NCBI RefSeq assembly: GCF_009727055.1
Contig: NC_052349.1
Span: 48,528,085 to 48,592,084, forward strand
DNA: 64,000 bases
Direction: 5' to 3'
Source: Benincasa hispida
Lineage: Eukaryota > Streptophyta > Magnoliopsida > Cucurbitales > Cucurbitaceae
Shown here: one piece after another, positions 23,280-34,767 of the stretch
How the letters are laid out: each line of letters begins with the position of its first letter
Numbering within the stretch: position 1 is the stretch's first letter
The notes under the pieces: model-generated
Databases searched by the model: none
The model's input: the letters and a program-made list of their open reading frames with translations, nothing else
What the model was told of the DNA's origin: nothing
Made by a program: the position numbers and the translations under genes

Positions 23280-26080
23280 TGTCACACCCCCTCCCGAGTT
23301 TACCTCGAAACCCACGAGGCGTGAAGACAACAAATGCCACTCTTTCATGACATTTATTGCCCACTCTACTAGTTCATTTTTAAACAAATAAATTCACAAC
23401 GAAAATTTAAAGAAAACAACTGAAAATGTAACTCATTTTGGAAACTAGCTTACACACTTTTTAAAAAACTTTTACAACAGTAGTCCCATCCCAATACAAA
23501 CTTAATCTAGTAACAATCTCGTGGCAGACCTTGACCTCTCGCAACAACTTGGACTCCTCTGCTACCTGCAAGGAAGACACGAGAGTAAAATGTGAGCTTT
23601 TAAGACCCAGTGAGTGGTCACGGTTTTACAAGTCTTTTCAACTCATAAACATATAAACATATCACAATACGATATTACTACACAACCTCCATCTTGAATG
23701 AAATTGTTCACAACCCTACCTATACACACGATGGATAGTCAAACATTTACTCATTTATAACTGCTCATATGTCTATGTGCACATAGATTCTCCTCTTATG
23801 GGCTAATAAGCTAGGCCGGTCGCCCTCTGACCATTCCATGCAAAGTTTCTCCCACAGGCTCAGGAACTAGACCTCTCGATCCCTGACCATCCCGTGAGAT
23901 TCTATCTTATGCTCAGGAGCTAGGTTCGTTGACACCTTGACAATCTCGACCACATTCTCTCCCTATTGTAACGAGCATTCATTCTTAACAATAGCATATA
24001 ATTCAAAATATGCTAAAGGACTTAAATAAGAAACCACTCACCATGATTTGTTGGGATTGCTTTCTCTTCCCAAGTTCACTTGGTTTCCCCTAGCCTCCTG
24101 TCAAATCTCATTTTAGATTCATTTTGAAGCTCAGATTTCTCATTATTCCAAACCTTATCTCAATAAACTTCCGTCTACAAATATGTTTAGAAAATTCCTT
24201 AGCTTGCTTACCTTAAAATTGGGCCTTTAAAACTCCCACTCGAGACTTCGTACTCTTAAGTTTCCTCCACTTGGCCCGCGACTATCCCTTTTCTGTGACA
24301 CCTCTTGGTTTCCTTTGACAGCCTTTCACTTATAATTTCCTTATAGAAGCCCTCATATAGAAAATATACTCAATTTAAGAGATTTTGGTCTAAGAATCAC
24401 ATGGTTTTCACGAGTAGTTTGAGAGAACTCCTTGCTTGAACATTGGTGTTGTTGTCTGCCTGCACAGCCCACACAGCCCTTACATCCTCTGCCTTGATCA
24501 ACGCAAAGATTCCCACTATCAACGCAACCTCTCTTCTAATTAATGCAAAGCTTCTTCCGACTTGCTTTCAAACTCTTCTTTTAAGTGAATCTTGAAGTGA
24601 ATGTGTTGTGAACTGAAGTGAAGACCTCAGCCGTTATTTATAGGCACTCAAACTCCTCCCGATGTCGACACTTCTTGCTAGTTTGCATGCACAAGTGTTC
24701 TCTACTCAAGCTGCCAATGCAATTCCTTGCCACCTTCAGCTTGAAGGTCTGCACCATCTTCATTCAAAGAAAAACGTTCAGCTTGCATGCCTTCTATGCG
24801 CCCACCTTAAATTGCATGATATCTACGACATTCCTTGGACCACCACATGTCCGGATAAGTTTATCAATCCATAGCTCTCCACTTTTCCTTATCATCACAT
24901 AACCAATCTCGGCCATAACGCGTAGCACATCATCATCGCATGGCCAAGCCTCGTTAATGCATGTTTAGGCCCTTCAGCGCATAACCAATCTCAGCCATAA
25001 CTCTTAGCCAACAACTTCATGCACTCAACATGTTTTTCATGCCTCGCCTAGTCATATATGTTCAACTAGCTTCCCAAGGCCCATGCTTAGTCTAAATGAC
25101 TACATTCTTCTTCCCATGCCCAGCCTTATGATTGGCACATACCTCATAGACTATCGCAAAACACCTTCAATGCATGGTTTTTCAAGTCTTGCCATCACAT
25201 GAGCATTGCACAACCTTGTCACATTCATCGCATAGCTTTAGCACCCATCGCCTAACTTCATCGTGTAGTTCTTACATGCACCGCATGCCCATCGTTGCAT
25301 CTCTCAATGCACGCTACCTCACTCCATCGCATAGCTCTAGCGCGCATCGAGTACCCAATGCCTTGCACTCATCGTCGCACACTGGACTACGCACGCCTAG
25401 CCTCAATCGTTCAGCTTTGCACTTATCATCTAGAAATCATTGCTTATCGTCGAGCGCTATCATACAGCCCTACAAGCAGCCCTAAGCGATCGTCCTCGTG
25501 CAACACCCTAATGCCCACTACCCACGCTCGCGCAAAACTGAATGCGTCCTTGCTCGCACCTGACTCAACTGGTCGATGGCCCTTCCTCGCTGCTCGATCA
25601 CGCAGCCTCTTGTCATCCCAACGCATGAGTAGCCCTTGTCATGCCAACGCTTGGTCAGTGCCTAACACACGGCTAATATGCATCCACCACTTAGCCAACA
25701 AGATATTGATGTTCGCCTAACCTCTAAAGCCAAAGACCATCGCCTCCTAATGTCACACATTTACATCCCATGGCTTGGCCTCACATCAATGCATCTAGGA
25801 AGTTTAACCCATGCATCCATACCTCCACTTCAACACTTAGTTTATCCTTGGGTTCAACACAACCTTGCACATCCTTTGCAAGTCTTGGCCACTCCACACA
25901 CAAAGCCCCATGTGTTCAAGCTTCCTAACACCAACTCATGTCTAGTTTGTACTTAGCTAATTTTACTATTATACTTAATCATCATTTCCAACGCATAATC
26001 TTAGCAAAATTCCCCCTTCACTTGCACTCCAAACTACTTCCTATATCTTAAGTATCCTTAATAATGGTGAGGGTGTCACA
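23280..26080 (-). mobile_element. 3' LTR of the nested gag-only Gypsy element
   Basis: This LTR of 2801 bp is bounded on the plus strand by TGTCACACCCCCTCCCGAG and ...GAGGGTGTCACA. On the minus strand it starts TGTGACACCC and ends GGGTGTGACA. It is highly similar to 27861-30786 from about 23385 to 24600, and less so in the U3 part. It lacks about 140 bp present in the other LTR near 29487-29650. The small open frames around 24618-25956 belong to the LTR and are not genes. Confidence 0.85.
24634..24642 (-). promoter_or_regulatory. Probable TATA box of the left LTR
   Basis: On the minus strand the sequence is GCCTATAAATAACGG. Transcription would start about 30 bp lower, near 24605, so the U3 part is about 24640-26080 and R-U5 is 23280-24605. 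The right LTR has TATAAATAG at the matching place. Confidence 0.6.
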
Positions 26081-26095
26081 ATTCCTCCCTCCTTA
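26081..26095 (-). other. Polypurine tract of the nested Gypsy element
   Basis: On the minus strand AAGGAGGGAGGAAT lies directly before the LTR start TGTGACACCC. This is the plus-strand primer position of an LTR retrotransposon and fixes the orientation and left LTR boundary. Confidence 0.8.
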
Positions 26096-26225
26096 GAAAC
26101 TTTTGTCCTCAAAATTAGATTATTGCTTAAAATTATTGCTTTTTTTATTACTTTAAGGATTTACAGGTTACATTTTATTGAACAAAACTTTATTTACAAG
26201 CACCCATCCGATTATTATCCTAATA

Positions 26226-26540
26226 CTAGTAGTCTTTCCACGCTTGACTTGATCCTCCTGAACCACTGGTAGAACTATTTGTTGGGCACTCTTTGCAGTG
26301 ATGCCCTGGTTGTTCGTCTTTAAGGCATAAACCTTCCCTTCCCTCTTGATCATTTTTGGGTGTTATTTTCTGATGTCTGAGGAAATGAAGGAATTTCGAG
26401 CATTGTTTCCCCTGATGCCCTGTTTGTTTGCAAACATAGCATTTATTTGTTTCCTTTAAGCATTCTTCTAGATGGTATTTTTCACACCTTGTACAAAAAA
26501 GGATTTCCTTCTTCCCTTGACCCCATTTGTTAGTTAGCAA
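26226..26540 (-). pseudogene. Gag zinc-knuckle region of the nested Gypsy element
   Basis: A 104-codon frame on the minus strand carries the spaced cysteines of gag nucleocapsid: CTRCEKYHLEEC, then CYVCKQTGHQGKQC (a canonical C-x2-C-x4-H-x4-C knuckle), then a weaker CLKDEQPGHHCKEC. This arrangement is typical of Tekay/Del-type Gypsy gag proteins and would bind the element RNA. It is separated from the capsid part (27075-27692) by frame breaks and homopolymers, so no single protein is encoded. The frame ends at 26226 and the polypurine tract follows about 130 bp downstream, with no protease or pol in between. Confidence 0.8.
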
Positions 26541-26799
26541 TTATTTCAGCAAACAAACATAGATTGTCAAAAATACTTTATCCATCATATTGTAAACAAA
26601 CATATGTACAAAAAAGTAATTTAAATACAATTTCAACTAAGTATTTTACAAAAAAAAAAAAAAAAAATAACATAGACTCATATCTCTACGTTTCCGGGGT
26701 CTTCCCTTTTTCCTTATCATCTATTCCCATTTGAGGGCATTTTTTTTTTTTGTAATGACCAACTCTCCGCAACTATAGCATACATTTGCCTCCCTTTCC

Positions 26800-26819
26800 C
26801 CCCCCCCCCCCCCCCCCAC
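26800..26819. repeat. 20-base C homopolymer (G on the coding strand)
   Basis: About 20 consecutive C residues lie in the gag region between the capsid part and the zinc knuckles. On the minus strand they would encode polyglycine. The neighbouring runs of A (26650-26667) and T (26739-26750, 26940-26951) are also long. These may be real slippage in a dead gene or consensus errors. Confidence 0.75.
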
Positions 26820-27074
26820 CAACATCGTCCAAAGTGATACCTCCTACATTTTGGGCACCATGGTTTCTGGGTAACACTTGCTATGGATTCTTTGGATACT
26901 GAGTGTGCATCTCCAACTGTGTAGGTTCCACCTTCGTCTTTTTTTTTTTTCAGAGTTGATCTTAGTTATTTTCTTATTCGAAACCCATAAGGAAACTTTC
27001 TGGCTTCTTTACTTTCATTCCTCGAGTTTCACTTTCATAGACTCTTCCAGGCTAGTCTCCATCTGCATTGCTGC

Positions 27075-27692
27075 TTATACTAATTTAGAGAATTCCCATC
27101 TGTCAGCACTAGCGGTTATGAGTGTGCGCATCTCAGATTGCAGCCCCCTCTCAAACCTTCTACATCTTTTATCCTCACTCACAATTATATTGGCGACATA
27201 TCTACTAAGCTCCGTATATTTCTGCTCATACTCGACTACCAGTAATAAGCCTTGTACGAGATCCAGAAAATCATTTTGCTTTGCGTCGCGAAACGTCTGG
27301 GCATAGAATTGTTCATGGAAGACTTTATCAAATTCTTCCCAGGTAAGTTCATCCCATATTCTTCTTCTACTTTCAAACATACGCCACCAGTTTTCAACTT
27401 TCCTTTGAAATAAAAAGGTAGCTAATGTTACCATTCTATCATCTGGGCATCGCATCACCCTGAAACATTTTTCTACTATCATGAACCAAGCCTCCGCATC
27501 AGCTGAGTTTGTGGTTCCTTCAAAGTTTGTGGCCCCTAATGCCTTCAACCGTTCAATACCAAAACACTTTTCTGGGTCCACTAACCTTCCTCCTAAACCT
27601 TCTACTAAGTACTGAGCAAATTTTCCTAACAGTTTCTCGTCTCCCTCAGCTCTTGCCTGTGGATGATTATATCTGCCCTGGTCTACCTTCAT
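27075..27692 (-). CDS. Gag capsid region of the nested Gypsy element
   Basis: An uninterrupted frame of 205 codons starts at ATG 27690-27692 on the minus strand, about 150 bp after the primer site. It shows a Retrotrans_gag domain near residues 60-185: 'LGATNFEGTTNSADAEAW', 'FRVMRCPDDRMVTLATFLF', 'WWRMFESRR', 'TWEEFDKVFHEQFY' and 'YEQKYTELSRY'. This is the capsid part of plant chromovirus gag (Tekay/Del type). The frame ends at a TAG just before the region that would join the zinc knuckles, so the gag polyprotein is split. The rest of the element has no pol. It could be a TR-GAG-like non-autonomous element or a deletion derivative. Confidence 0.8.
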   Translation of the reverse strand: MKVDQGRYNHPQARAEGDEKLLGKFAQYLVEGLGGRLVDPEKCFGIERLKALGATNFEGTTNSADAEAWFMIVEKCFRVMRCPDDRMVTLATFLFQRKVENWWRMFESRRRIWDELTWEEFDKVFHEQFYAQTFRDAKQNDFLDLVQGLLLVVEYEQKYTELSRYVANIIVSEDKRCRRFERGLQSEMRTLITASADRWEFSKLV

Positions 27693-27846
27693 TGTTCTAG
27701 AGGTAGCATCATGAGTCCCTGTTGATGGTTGCTTGCGAAATCTACCACTTTTTCGAGGAATGATTCCTATAATATATCACACATAAGACATATTATAGTA
27801 TCACTATGCTTTATCCTAACATATCCTTTTCCTAGAAAATCTTATA

Positions 27847-27858
27847 CTTTGATACCAA
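27847..27858 (-). other. Primer-binding site (tRNA-iMet type) of the nested Gypsy element
   Basis: On the minus strand TTGGTATCAAAG, close to the initiator-methionine primer site (TGGTATCAGAGC with an A for G), lies two bases from the LTR end at 27861. It confirms that the right LTR is the 5' LTR and that the element is transcribed leftwards. Confidence 0.75.
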
Positions 27859-27860
27859 CT

Positions 27861-30786
27861 TGTAGTACTTCGTCTTGAGTTTACCTCTAAACCTAAAATA
27901 AGGCGTGAAAACAACAGATAGACCTCTTTCATGACATCCATTTCCCACTCTAGTAGTTCATTTTTAAACAAATAAATTCACAACGAAAATTTAAAGAAAA
28001 CAACTGAAAATGTAACTCATTTTGGAAACTAGTTTACACACTTTTTAAATAACTTTTACAACAATAGTCCCATCCCAACTACAAACTTAATCTAGTAACA
28101 ATCTAACTCGTGGCAGACCTTAACCTCTCGCAATAACTTGGACTCCTCTGCTACCTGCAAGGAAGACACGAGAGTAAAACGTGAGCTTTTAAGCCCAGTG
28201 AGTGGTCACGGTTTTACAAGTCTTTTTCAACTCATAAACATATAAACATATCACAATACGATATTACTACACAAACCTCCATCTTGAATGAAATTGTTCA
28301 CAACCCTACCTATACACACGATGGATAGTCAAACATTTACTCATTTATAACTGCTCATATGTCTATGTGCACATAGATTCTCCTCTTATGGGCTAATAAG
28401 CTAGGCCGGTCGGCCCTCTGACCATTCCATGCAAAGTTTCTCCCACAGGCTCAGGAACTAGACCTCTCGATCCCCTGACCATCCCGTGAGATTCTATCTT
28501 ATGCTCAGGAGCTAGGTTCGTTGACACCTTGACAATCTCGACCACATTCTCTCCCTATTGTAACGAGCATTCATTCTTAACAATAGCATATAATTCAAAA
28601 TATGCTAAAGGACTTAAATAAGAAACCACTCACCATGATTTGTTGGGATTGCTCTCTCTTCCCAAGTTCACTTGGTTTCCCCTAGCCTCCTGTCAAATCT
28701 CATTTTAGATTCATTTTGAAGCTCAGATTTCTCATTATTCCAAACCTTATCTCAATAAACTTCCGTCTACAAATATGTTTAGAAATTCCTTAGCTTGCTT
28801 ACCTTAAAATTGGGCCTTTAAACTCCCACTCGAGACTTCGTACTCTTAAGTTTCCTCCACTTGGCCCGACTATCCCTTTTCTGTGAACACCTCTTGGTTT
28901 CCTTTGACAGCCTTTCACTTATAATTTCCTTATAGAAGCCCTCATATAGAAAATATACTCAATTTAAGAGATTTTGGTCTAAGAATCACATGGTTTTCAC
29001 GAGTAGTTTGAGAGAACTCCTTGCTTGAACATTGGTGTTGTTGTCTGCCTGCACAGCCTACACAGCCCTTACGTCCTCTGCCTTGATCAATGCAAAGATT
29101 CCCACTATCAACGCAACCTCTCTTCTAATTAATGCAAAGCTTCTTCCGACTTGCTTTCAAACTCTTCTTTTAAGTGACTCTTGAAGTGAATGTGTTGTGA
29201 ACTGACGTGAAGACCTTGGGCGCTATTTATAGGCACTCCAACTCCTCCCGGTGTCGACACTTCCTACTAGTTTGCATATATAAGTGTTATCTACTCAAGC
29301 TGCCAATGCAATTCCTTGCCACCTCCAGCTTGAAGCTTCTGCACCATCTTCATCCAATGCAACACTTCAGCTTGCATGCCTTCTCATGCACCCACCTTAA
29401 ATTGCATGATCTCTACGACATTCCTTTGACTGCCATATGCCTAGATAAGTTTATCAGCCCATAGCTTTCCACTTTTCCTTATCATCGCATACCTTTAGTG
29501 GCCGCATGTCCTTTTACATAACCTACCTTTGGCGCATGCGTTCATTAGGATTACTGCATGTCCCTTATCGCATGCCTCTCGTACTAGCCTTGTCCTATGC
29601 ACCCACATGCCATCCCTAATCTCGAGTGTCCTTGGCAAATAATCAGTCTTAGCGCGTAGCACATCATCATCGCATGGCCTAGCCTCGTTAACGCATGATT
29701 AGGCCCTTCAGCAAATAACCAATCTCGGCCATAACTCTTAGCCTTCAACTCCATGCACCTAACATATTTCTCATGCCTCGCCTAGTCATATGCATTCAAC
29801 TAACTTCCATGCTTAGTTCAAATGACCGCATTGTCTTTCCCATGCTAAACCTTATAATTGGTGCTACCTCATAGACTATCGCAAAGAACCTTCAATGCAT
29901 GGTCCTTTAAGCCTTGCCATCGCATGAGCATCGCACAACCTTGTCACGCTCATCGCTTAACTTCATCGTGTAGTTCTTGCGCGCACTGCATGCCCATCGT
30001 CGCATCCCTCGATGCACGCTGCCTCGCTCCATCACATAGCTTTGTGCACATCAAGTACCCAGCGCATTGCACTCGTCGTCGCACACTAGACAACATGCAC
30101 GCCCAGCCTCAATCACTCATATTTTCCCTCATTGTCTAGTGTTCATCGCTTATCGTCTAGTGCTATCGTGCAGCCCTACAAGCAGCTATACGATCATCCT
30201 CACACAATGCCTCAACGCCCAGCGCCCATGCTCATGCGCAACTAAACGCGTCCTTATTCGCGCTAGCCCATCCTCATTGCTCGATGGCCCTTCCTCACTT
30301 CTCGATCATGCAGCCTCTTGTCATCAACGCATGAGCAGCACATGTCATGCCAACGTTTGGCCAACGCCTAATGCACTGCCAACATGCGTCCACCACTTAG
30401 CCAACAAGACATTGATGTTCACCTAACCTCTAAAGCCAAAGATCATCACCTTCTAATGTCACACATTTACATCCCCTGGCTTGGCCTCACATCAATGCAT
30501 CTAGAAAGTTTAACCCATGCATCCATGCCTCTACTTCAACACCTAGTTTATCCTTGGGTTCAACACAACCTTACACATCCTTTGCAAGTCTTGGTCGCTC
30601 CACACACAAAGCCCCATGCGTTCAAGCTTCCTAACACCAACGCATGTCTACTTTGTACTTAGCCAATTTTACTATTATACTTAATCATCCTTTCTAATGC
30701 ATAGTCTTAGCAAAATTCCCCCTTCACTTGCACTCCAAGCTACTTCCTATATCTCAAGTATCCTTAATAATGGTAAGGGTGTCAAA
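27861..30786 (-). mobile_element. 5' LTR of the nested gag-only Gypsy element
   Basis: This LTR of 2926 bp aligns with 23280-26080. Its PBS-side end is diverged (TGTAGTACTTCGTCTTGAG against TGTCACACCCCCTCCCGAG), as is the next ~90 bp. From about 27960 on it is nearly identical for more than 1 kb. The right end is GGGTGTCAAA, a mutated GGGTGTCACA. The element is flanked by TCCTC (23275-23279) and TCCTT (30787-30791), a 5 bp target-site duplication with one mismatch. Confidence 0.85.
29223..29231 (-). promoter_or_regulatory. Probable TATA box of the right (5') LTR
   Basis: On the minus strand the sequence is GCCTATAAATAGCGC, at the place that matches 24634-24642. It would drive the element transcript, which would begin near 29195 and run left through gag. 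Confidence 0.6.
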
Positions 30787-32291
30787 TCCTTGCACAGCTC
30801 CACTCGTATTGCCACATAGCCTCGTGCCCACTCAGCGCCCTCTTGCACTCACGGCTTTAGTTTACATCAAACAACCCAACATATCCCACAGTGCATCTGT
30901 TGCACGCGGCTTGCCCTACGCGTGCGCGTTTCAACAGTGCCACCATCCAGCCTTCCAACTATTTTCTTCCTCAACCTAAGTAGCTGCCTGCTTATTCAAA
31001 CCAAAAATCCATATTCATCTTTGAGCTCGAATAACTAATTTTCCAATTCTTTTCTTAAAAAATTTTCTTCTACAAACTTGTTTAAAAACATCTTAAATTA
31101 CTTACCTTAAATTTAAGCTCTTAGTTCCTCTTAGTTTGTCTGGAAACCTCAAACCTTCATCACTAGCCTAGATTCATCTGAGAGCTTGACTTTTTTGTAC
31201 TTTTCTTCAGATTTCACCTTAAATTCCTTGAAGATTCCATCCAGAATCCCTGGAACTTCAACTACACTCATCAAGTTTTCGAATGGCTTTGGAATCACTT
31301 CATTAGCATGAGTAAAATGCTTAAATCGACTTTCTGAACTGAGATGTTCCTTTTATAGTGAAGATTGCATGCTTCAACTTGAGTCCTACCATGCCAGCTA
31401 GCCCATTAAGTAGGATTAATTCCCTTAATTTTGACAAGTGAACCACTAGAGTGGATGACTAAGTTTTTAATCACCATTTGATCAACGCAACTCACCATTG
31501 CATGCCACAATCAACGTACAACCTTCGACCCGCACATAGCCTCAACACATCTAACTCACCTCTTGGTCTAGTGCCAATAGCTGACTTCCTCTGACATGGC
31601 CTTTGCTTTAAATATCGCATAGACTCAACCATCCCCTAAACCAACGCATGGCTCAACATTACATTACTAACACATGGCAACACCTAATCATATAGCCCAC
31701 CAGCCAGCGCATACTTTGGTGCTTCCTGCCCATCACCTTGCCTAATGCCATCGCATGGACTTGCCTGTCAACACCACCCATCTAGCCATCTCACATACGT
31801 CTAGTCTCAGTGCATACCTCATCTAGGCAGCGCATTGCTTCGTGCATCTTGCATGAACACACATGCACAACCTCCAATGCCTAAGGCCTCCATGCTCTTG
31901 TACACACATCCTTGCCCATCTAGCCTCTCATGGGCTTGACCAATGCATGCCCTTGCTCAACAAACGACACCTCACACAGCCATCACTTAGCCACATAGCA
32001 TGGCCTCACGCTCATCACATGCTCAAATAACCTCAATGAAACATGGCTTCGCATACTTAGGCAACACATAAAGGCTTCCAACGCAAGGCTACTATATTAG
32101 CCAATTTTTTCCTTACAAATTTGCCCCATTGCCTTACTACCCAAGGGCCTTAATGCTCAACACTTAGAACATTTTTCCTTCTTTTTCCTCTTCAAGCTTT
32201 TACCGACAAACATATTATTAACTTAAACTTAATTTTGATTAGCATGTTAATTAACTTACTTAAGTAGGGAAAATAAGGTTCGAGTTTTACA
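30787..32291 (-). mobile_element. 3' LTR of the Tekay/Del-type element, proximal half
   Basis: On the minus strand the LTR starts TGTAAAACTCGAACC at 32291, immediately after the purine-rich AAAGGGGGAGGTAAT. It continues to the nested insertion point at 30786 and resumes at 23279. A TATA-like CTATAAAAGG (minus strand) lies at 31349-31358. The small open frame at 30728-30979 spans the junction and is not a gene. Confidence 0.65.
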
Positions 32292-32307
32292 ATTACCTCC
32301 CCCTTTA
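32292..32307 (-). other. Polypurine tract of the Tekay/Del-type element
   Basis: On the minus strand AAAGGGGGAGGTAAT directly precedes the LTR start. It sits just after the pol remnant, in the position expected for plus-strand priming. Confidence 0.75.
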
Positions 32308-34767
32308 TAAATTCCGTCCACGAAATTTGCTTCAAGTCCTTTAATTGAATAACTGAGGGTATCTACTCCTCATTTTCTATTCAATCTCCCAGAAGGCTTC
32401 TTCGATTCCATGATCTCTCCATAGTACCTTTACTAAAGGTATTGCCTTGTTTCTTAACACCTGTTCTTTCTTGTCAAGAATTTCTTCTGGTTCCTCTTCA
32501 TAAGTTTGATTTTCCTTTAACTACACTAATTGCTCTGGTAACACATGAGCGGGATCTGGAACATACTTCCTCAACATCGATACATGGAAAACATCATGTA
32601 TGCGAGATAGTTCTGGAGGTAAAGCTAACCTGTAAGTTGTTGGCCCAACTCGCTCCACTATCTCATAAAATTCAATATACCTTGGACTCAACTTCCCTTT
32701 CCTGCCAAATCTAAGGATTCCTTTCCATGGAGATAACTTTAGGAATACCTTATCACCAATCTCAAACTCTAATTCTCTTCTTCGCTTGTCAGCATAACTC
32801 TTTTGTCTGTCTCGAGCTCTCTTAAGATTTTCTCTGATTAGTTTAACACTATTTGATGTCTGCTGAACAAGTTCAGGGCCTATCAGTTTCCTTTCTCCAA
32901 ACTCATTCTAACACACAGGTGTCCTATAAGGTCTTCAAGACAAAGCCTCATACGAAGCCATTCCGATACTGGAATGATAGTTTTTATTATACGAAAAGTC
33001 GATAAACGACAAGTGCGTATCCCAACTTCCCTTGAACTGCACTACACACGCCTTCAACATGTCCTCTAATGTCTGAATCGTCCATTCTGACTAACCATCT
33101 GTCTGTAGATGGAAAGCTATACTGAAATACAACTTAGTACCCAGAGCTTTTTATAAGCTAGGCCAAAACTTCGAAGTAAACCTCGGATCTCGATTTGACA
33201 CTATCATCACTAGAGCAGAAACTGGCTCACAATTTTGTCAACATAAACCTTAGCCAGATTGTCTAGGGTAAAAGTGACCTTTATCGATACGAACTTAGCC
33301 GCCTTATTCAACCTATCAACAATTATCCAAATTCCATCATATCTTGATGGCATCCTAGGCAAGCCAAATAAGAAATCCATCGTAATATGCTCCCATTTCC
33401 ACTCTGACACTGGAAGTGGATTAAGTAATCCCGCTAGCCTCTGTCGTTCAAGTTTAACCTACTGACATATCAAACACTTATCAATAAACTCTGCTATTTC
33501 TCTTTTCATGCAAAGCCACTAGTATGACTTCTTTAACATTCTATACATCTTCGTACTGTCTGGATGCTTAACATAAGCTGAACTAGGTGCTTCCTCCAGA
33601 ATTGTTTGTTTCAATGCTAGGACATTGGGTACACACACCCTGCCTTCCTTGAGTAAGACTTCATCTAATCTTAACTCATAATCAGTCCTCAGACCTTTAC
33701 CTACCTCCTTAGCTATCTTTTAGAGACTAAAATCTCTTAATTGTTCACGTAACATATTATTAACTAAAGTAGGTCGTACCTGAAATGAAACTAACAAGCC
33801 TTCTACCTGATCAACTACTAGATCAGCATTAACATATCTCAACTCTTGCAACACTAATCCTCATACTGAGTAGAAAGTAGCTCTCGTTGTTCTTGTTTTC
33901 ATGCTTAGGGCATCTGTCACCATATTCGCTTTCCCTGGATGGTACTCAATGGTACAATCATAATCCTTGATCAACTCTAACCATCTTCTCTATCTCAAGT
34001 TCAACTCTTTCTGATTAAAAATATACTTTAAACTCTTGTGATCAGTGAAAATGAGGCAACGCTCACTAAGCAAATAATTTCTTCATAGCTTAAAAGTTAG
34101 GACTATTGCTTCTAACTCCAAATCATGCATAGGGTAATTACACTCATGCTTATTTAACTGTTTAGAAGCATAGGCTATCACTCTACCTTCGTATATTAAA
34201 ATACATCCTAGTCCCTATCGGAATGCATCACAATAAATCTCAAACTCCTTACCTAAAGTAGGAAGTGTAAGTAATGGAGTTGATACTAATCACCGTTTTA
34301 ACTCTTGGAATTTATGCTCACAATCAAAAGACCATTCAAACTTCACATCTTTCTTGGTCAGATTAGTCAATGGAAGGGCTATCCTGGAAAAGCCTTCCAC
34401 AAATCACCTATAATAACCTGCTAAACCCAAGAAACTATGTACCTTAGATACCGTAGAGGGTCATTCCCAGTTCATGATTGCTTCTATCTTTTAGGGATCT
34501 ACTGTAATTTCTGTTGTAGATACAACATGTCCAAGGAATACCACTTGATCTAGCCAGAAATCACACTTACTAAACTTAGCATACAACTTCTTTTCTCTTA
34601 ACGTCTGAAGCACAAACCTAAGATGTTCCACATGTTCATCCCTACTACCTGAATACACCAAAATGTCATCGATAAAGATTATTACAAATTGGTCCAAATA
34701 GGGATGAAATATCTTGTTCATAAGATCCATGATTACTGCAGGGGCATTCGTCAAACCAAATGGTAAT
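32308..34767 (-). pseudogene. Chromovirus (Tekay/Del-type Gypsy) pol remnant: RT, RNase H, integrase, chromodomain-like end
   Basis: On the minus strand the domains follow the Gypsy order. Reverse transcriptase C-terminal half lies at about 34767-34490, with PFGLTNAPA, the active-site FIDDILVYS and FLGHVVS. RNase H lies at about 34450-33880, with YCDAF, GLGCIL and FTDHKSLKYIF. Integrase lies at about 33420-32900, with WEHITMDFLFGLP, SNRDPRFTS and FHLQTDG, the three regions that carry the D-D-E residues. A 'LSPWKGILRFG...GKLSPRYIEFYEI' stretch follows, and a chromodomain-like end (EEILDKKE...LVKVLWRDHG) near 32480-32400. Many stop codons and some frameshifts break it. The N-terminal part of RT and everything upstream is missing, cut by the family A element at 34768. 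Confidence 0.85.

Noticed and set aside
25295..25720. Open frame of 141 codons
   Set aside because: It lies wholly inside a Gypsy LTR, on the strand opposite to the element. The other LTR has no intact equivalent and there is no recognised domain.
26878..27306. Plus-strand frame of 142 codons
   Set aside because: It is the antisense shadow of the gag capsid frame on the minus strand.
29858..30662. Cluster of overlapping frames of 90-120 codons
   Set aside because: Same reason: LTR sequence, low-complexity composition (many His, Ser, Cys), no domain, and frames differ between the two LTRs.
32442..32714. Plus-strand frame of 90 codons
   Set aside because: It is antisense to the integrase C-terminal and chromodomain-like part of the Gypsy pol remnant.
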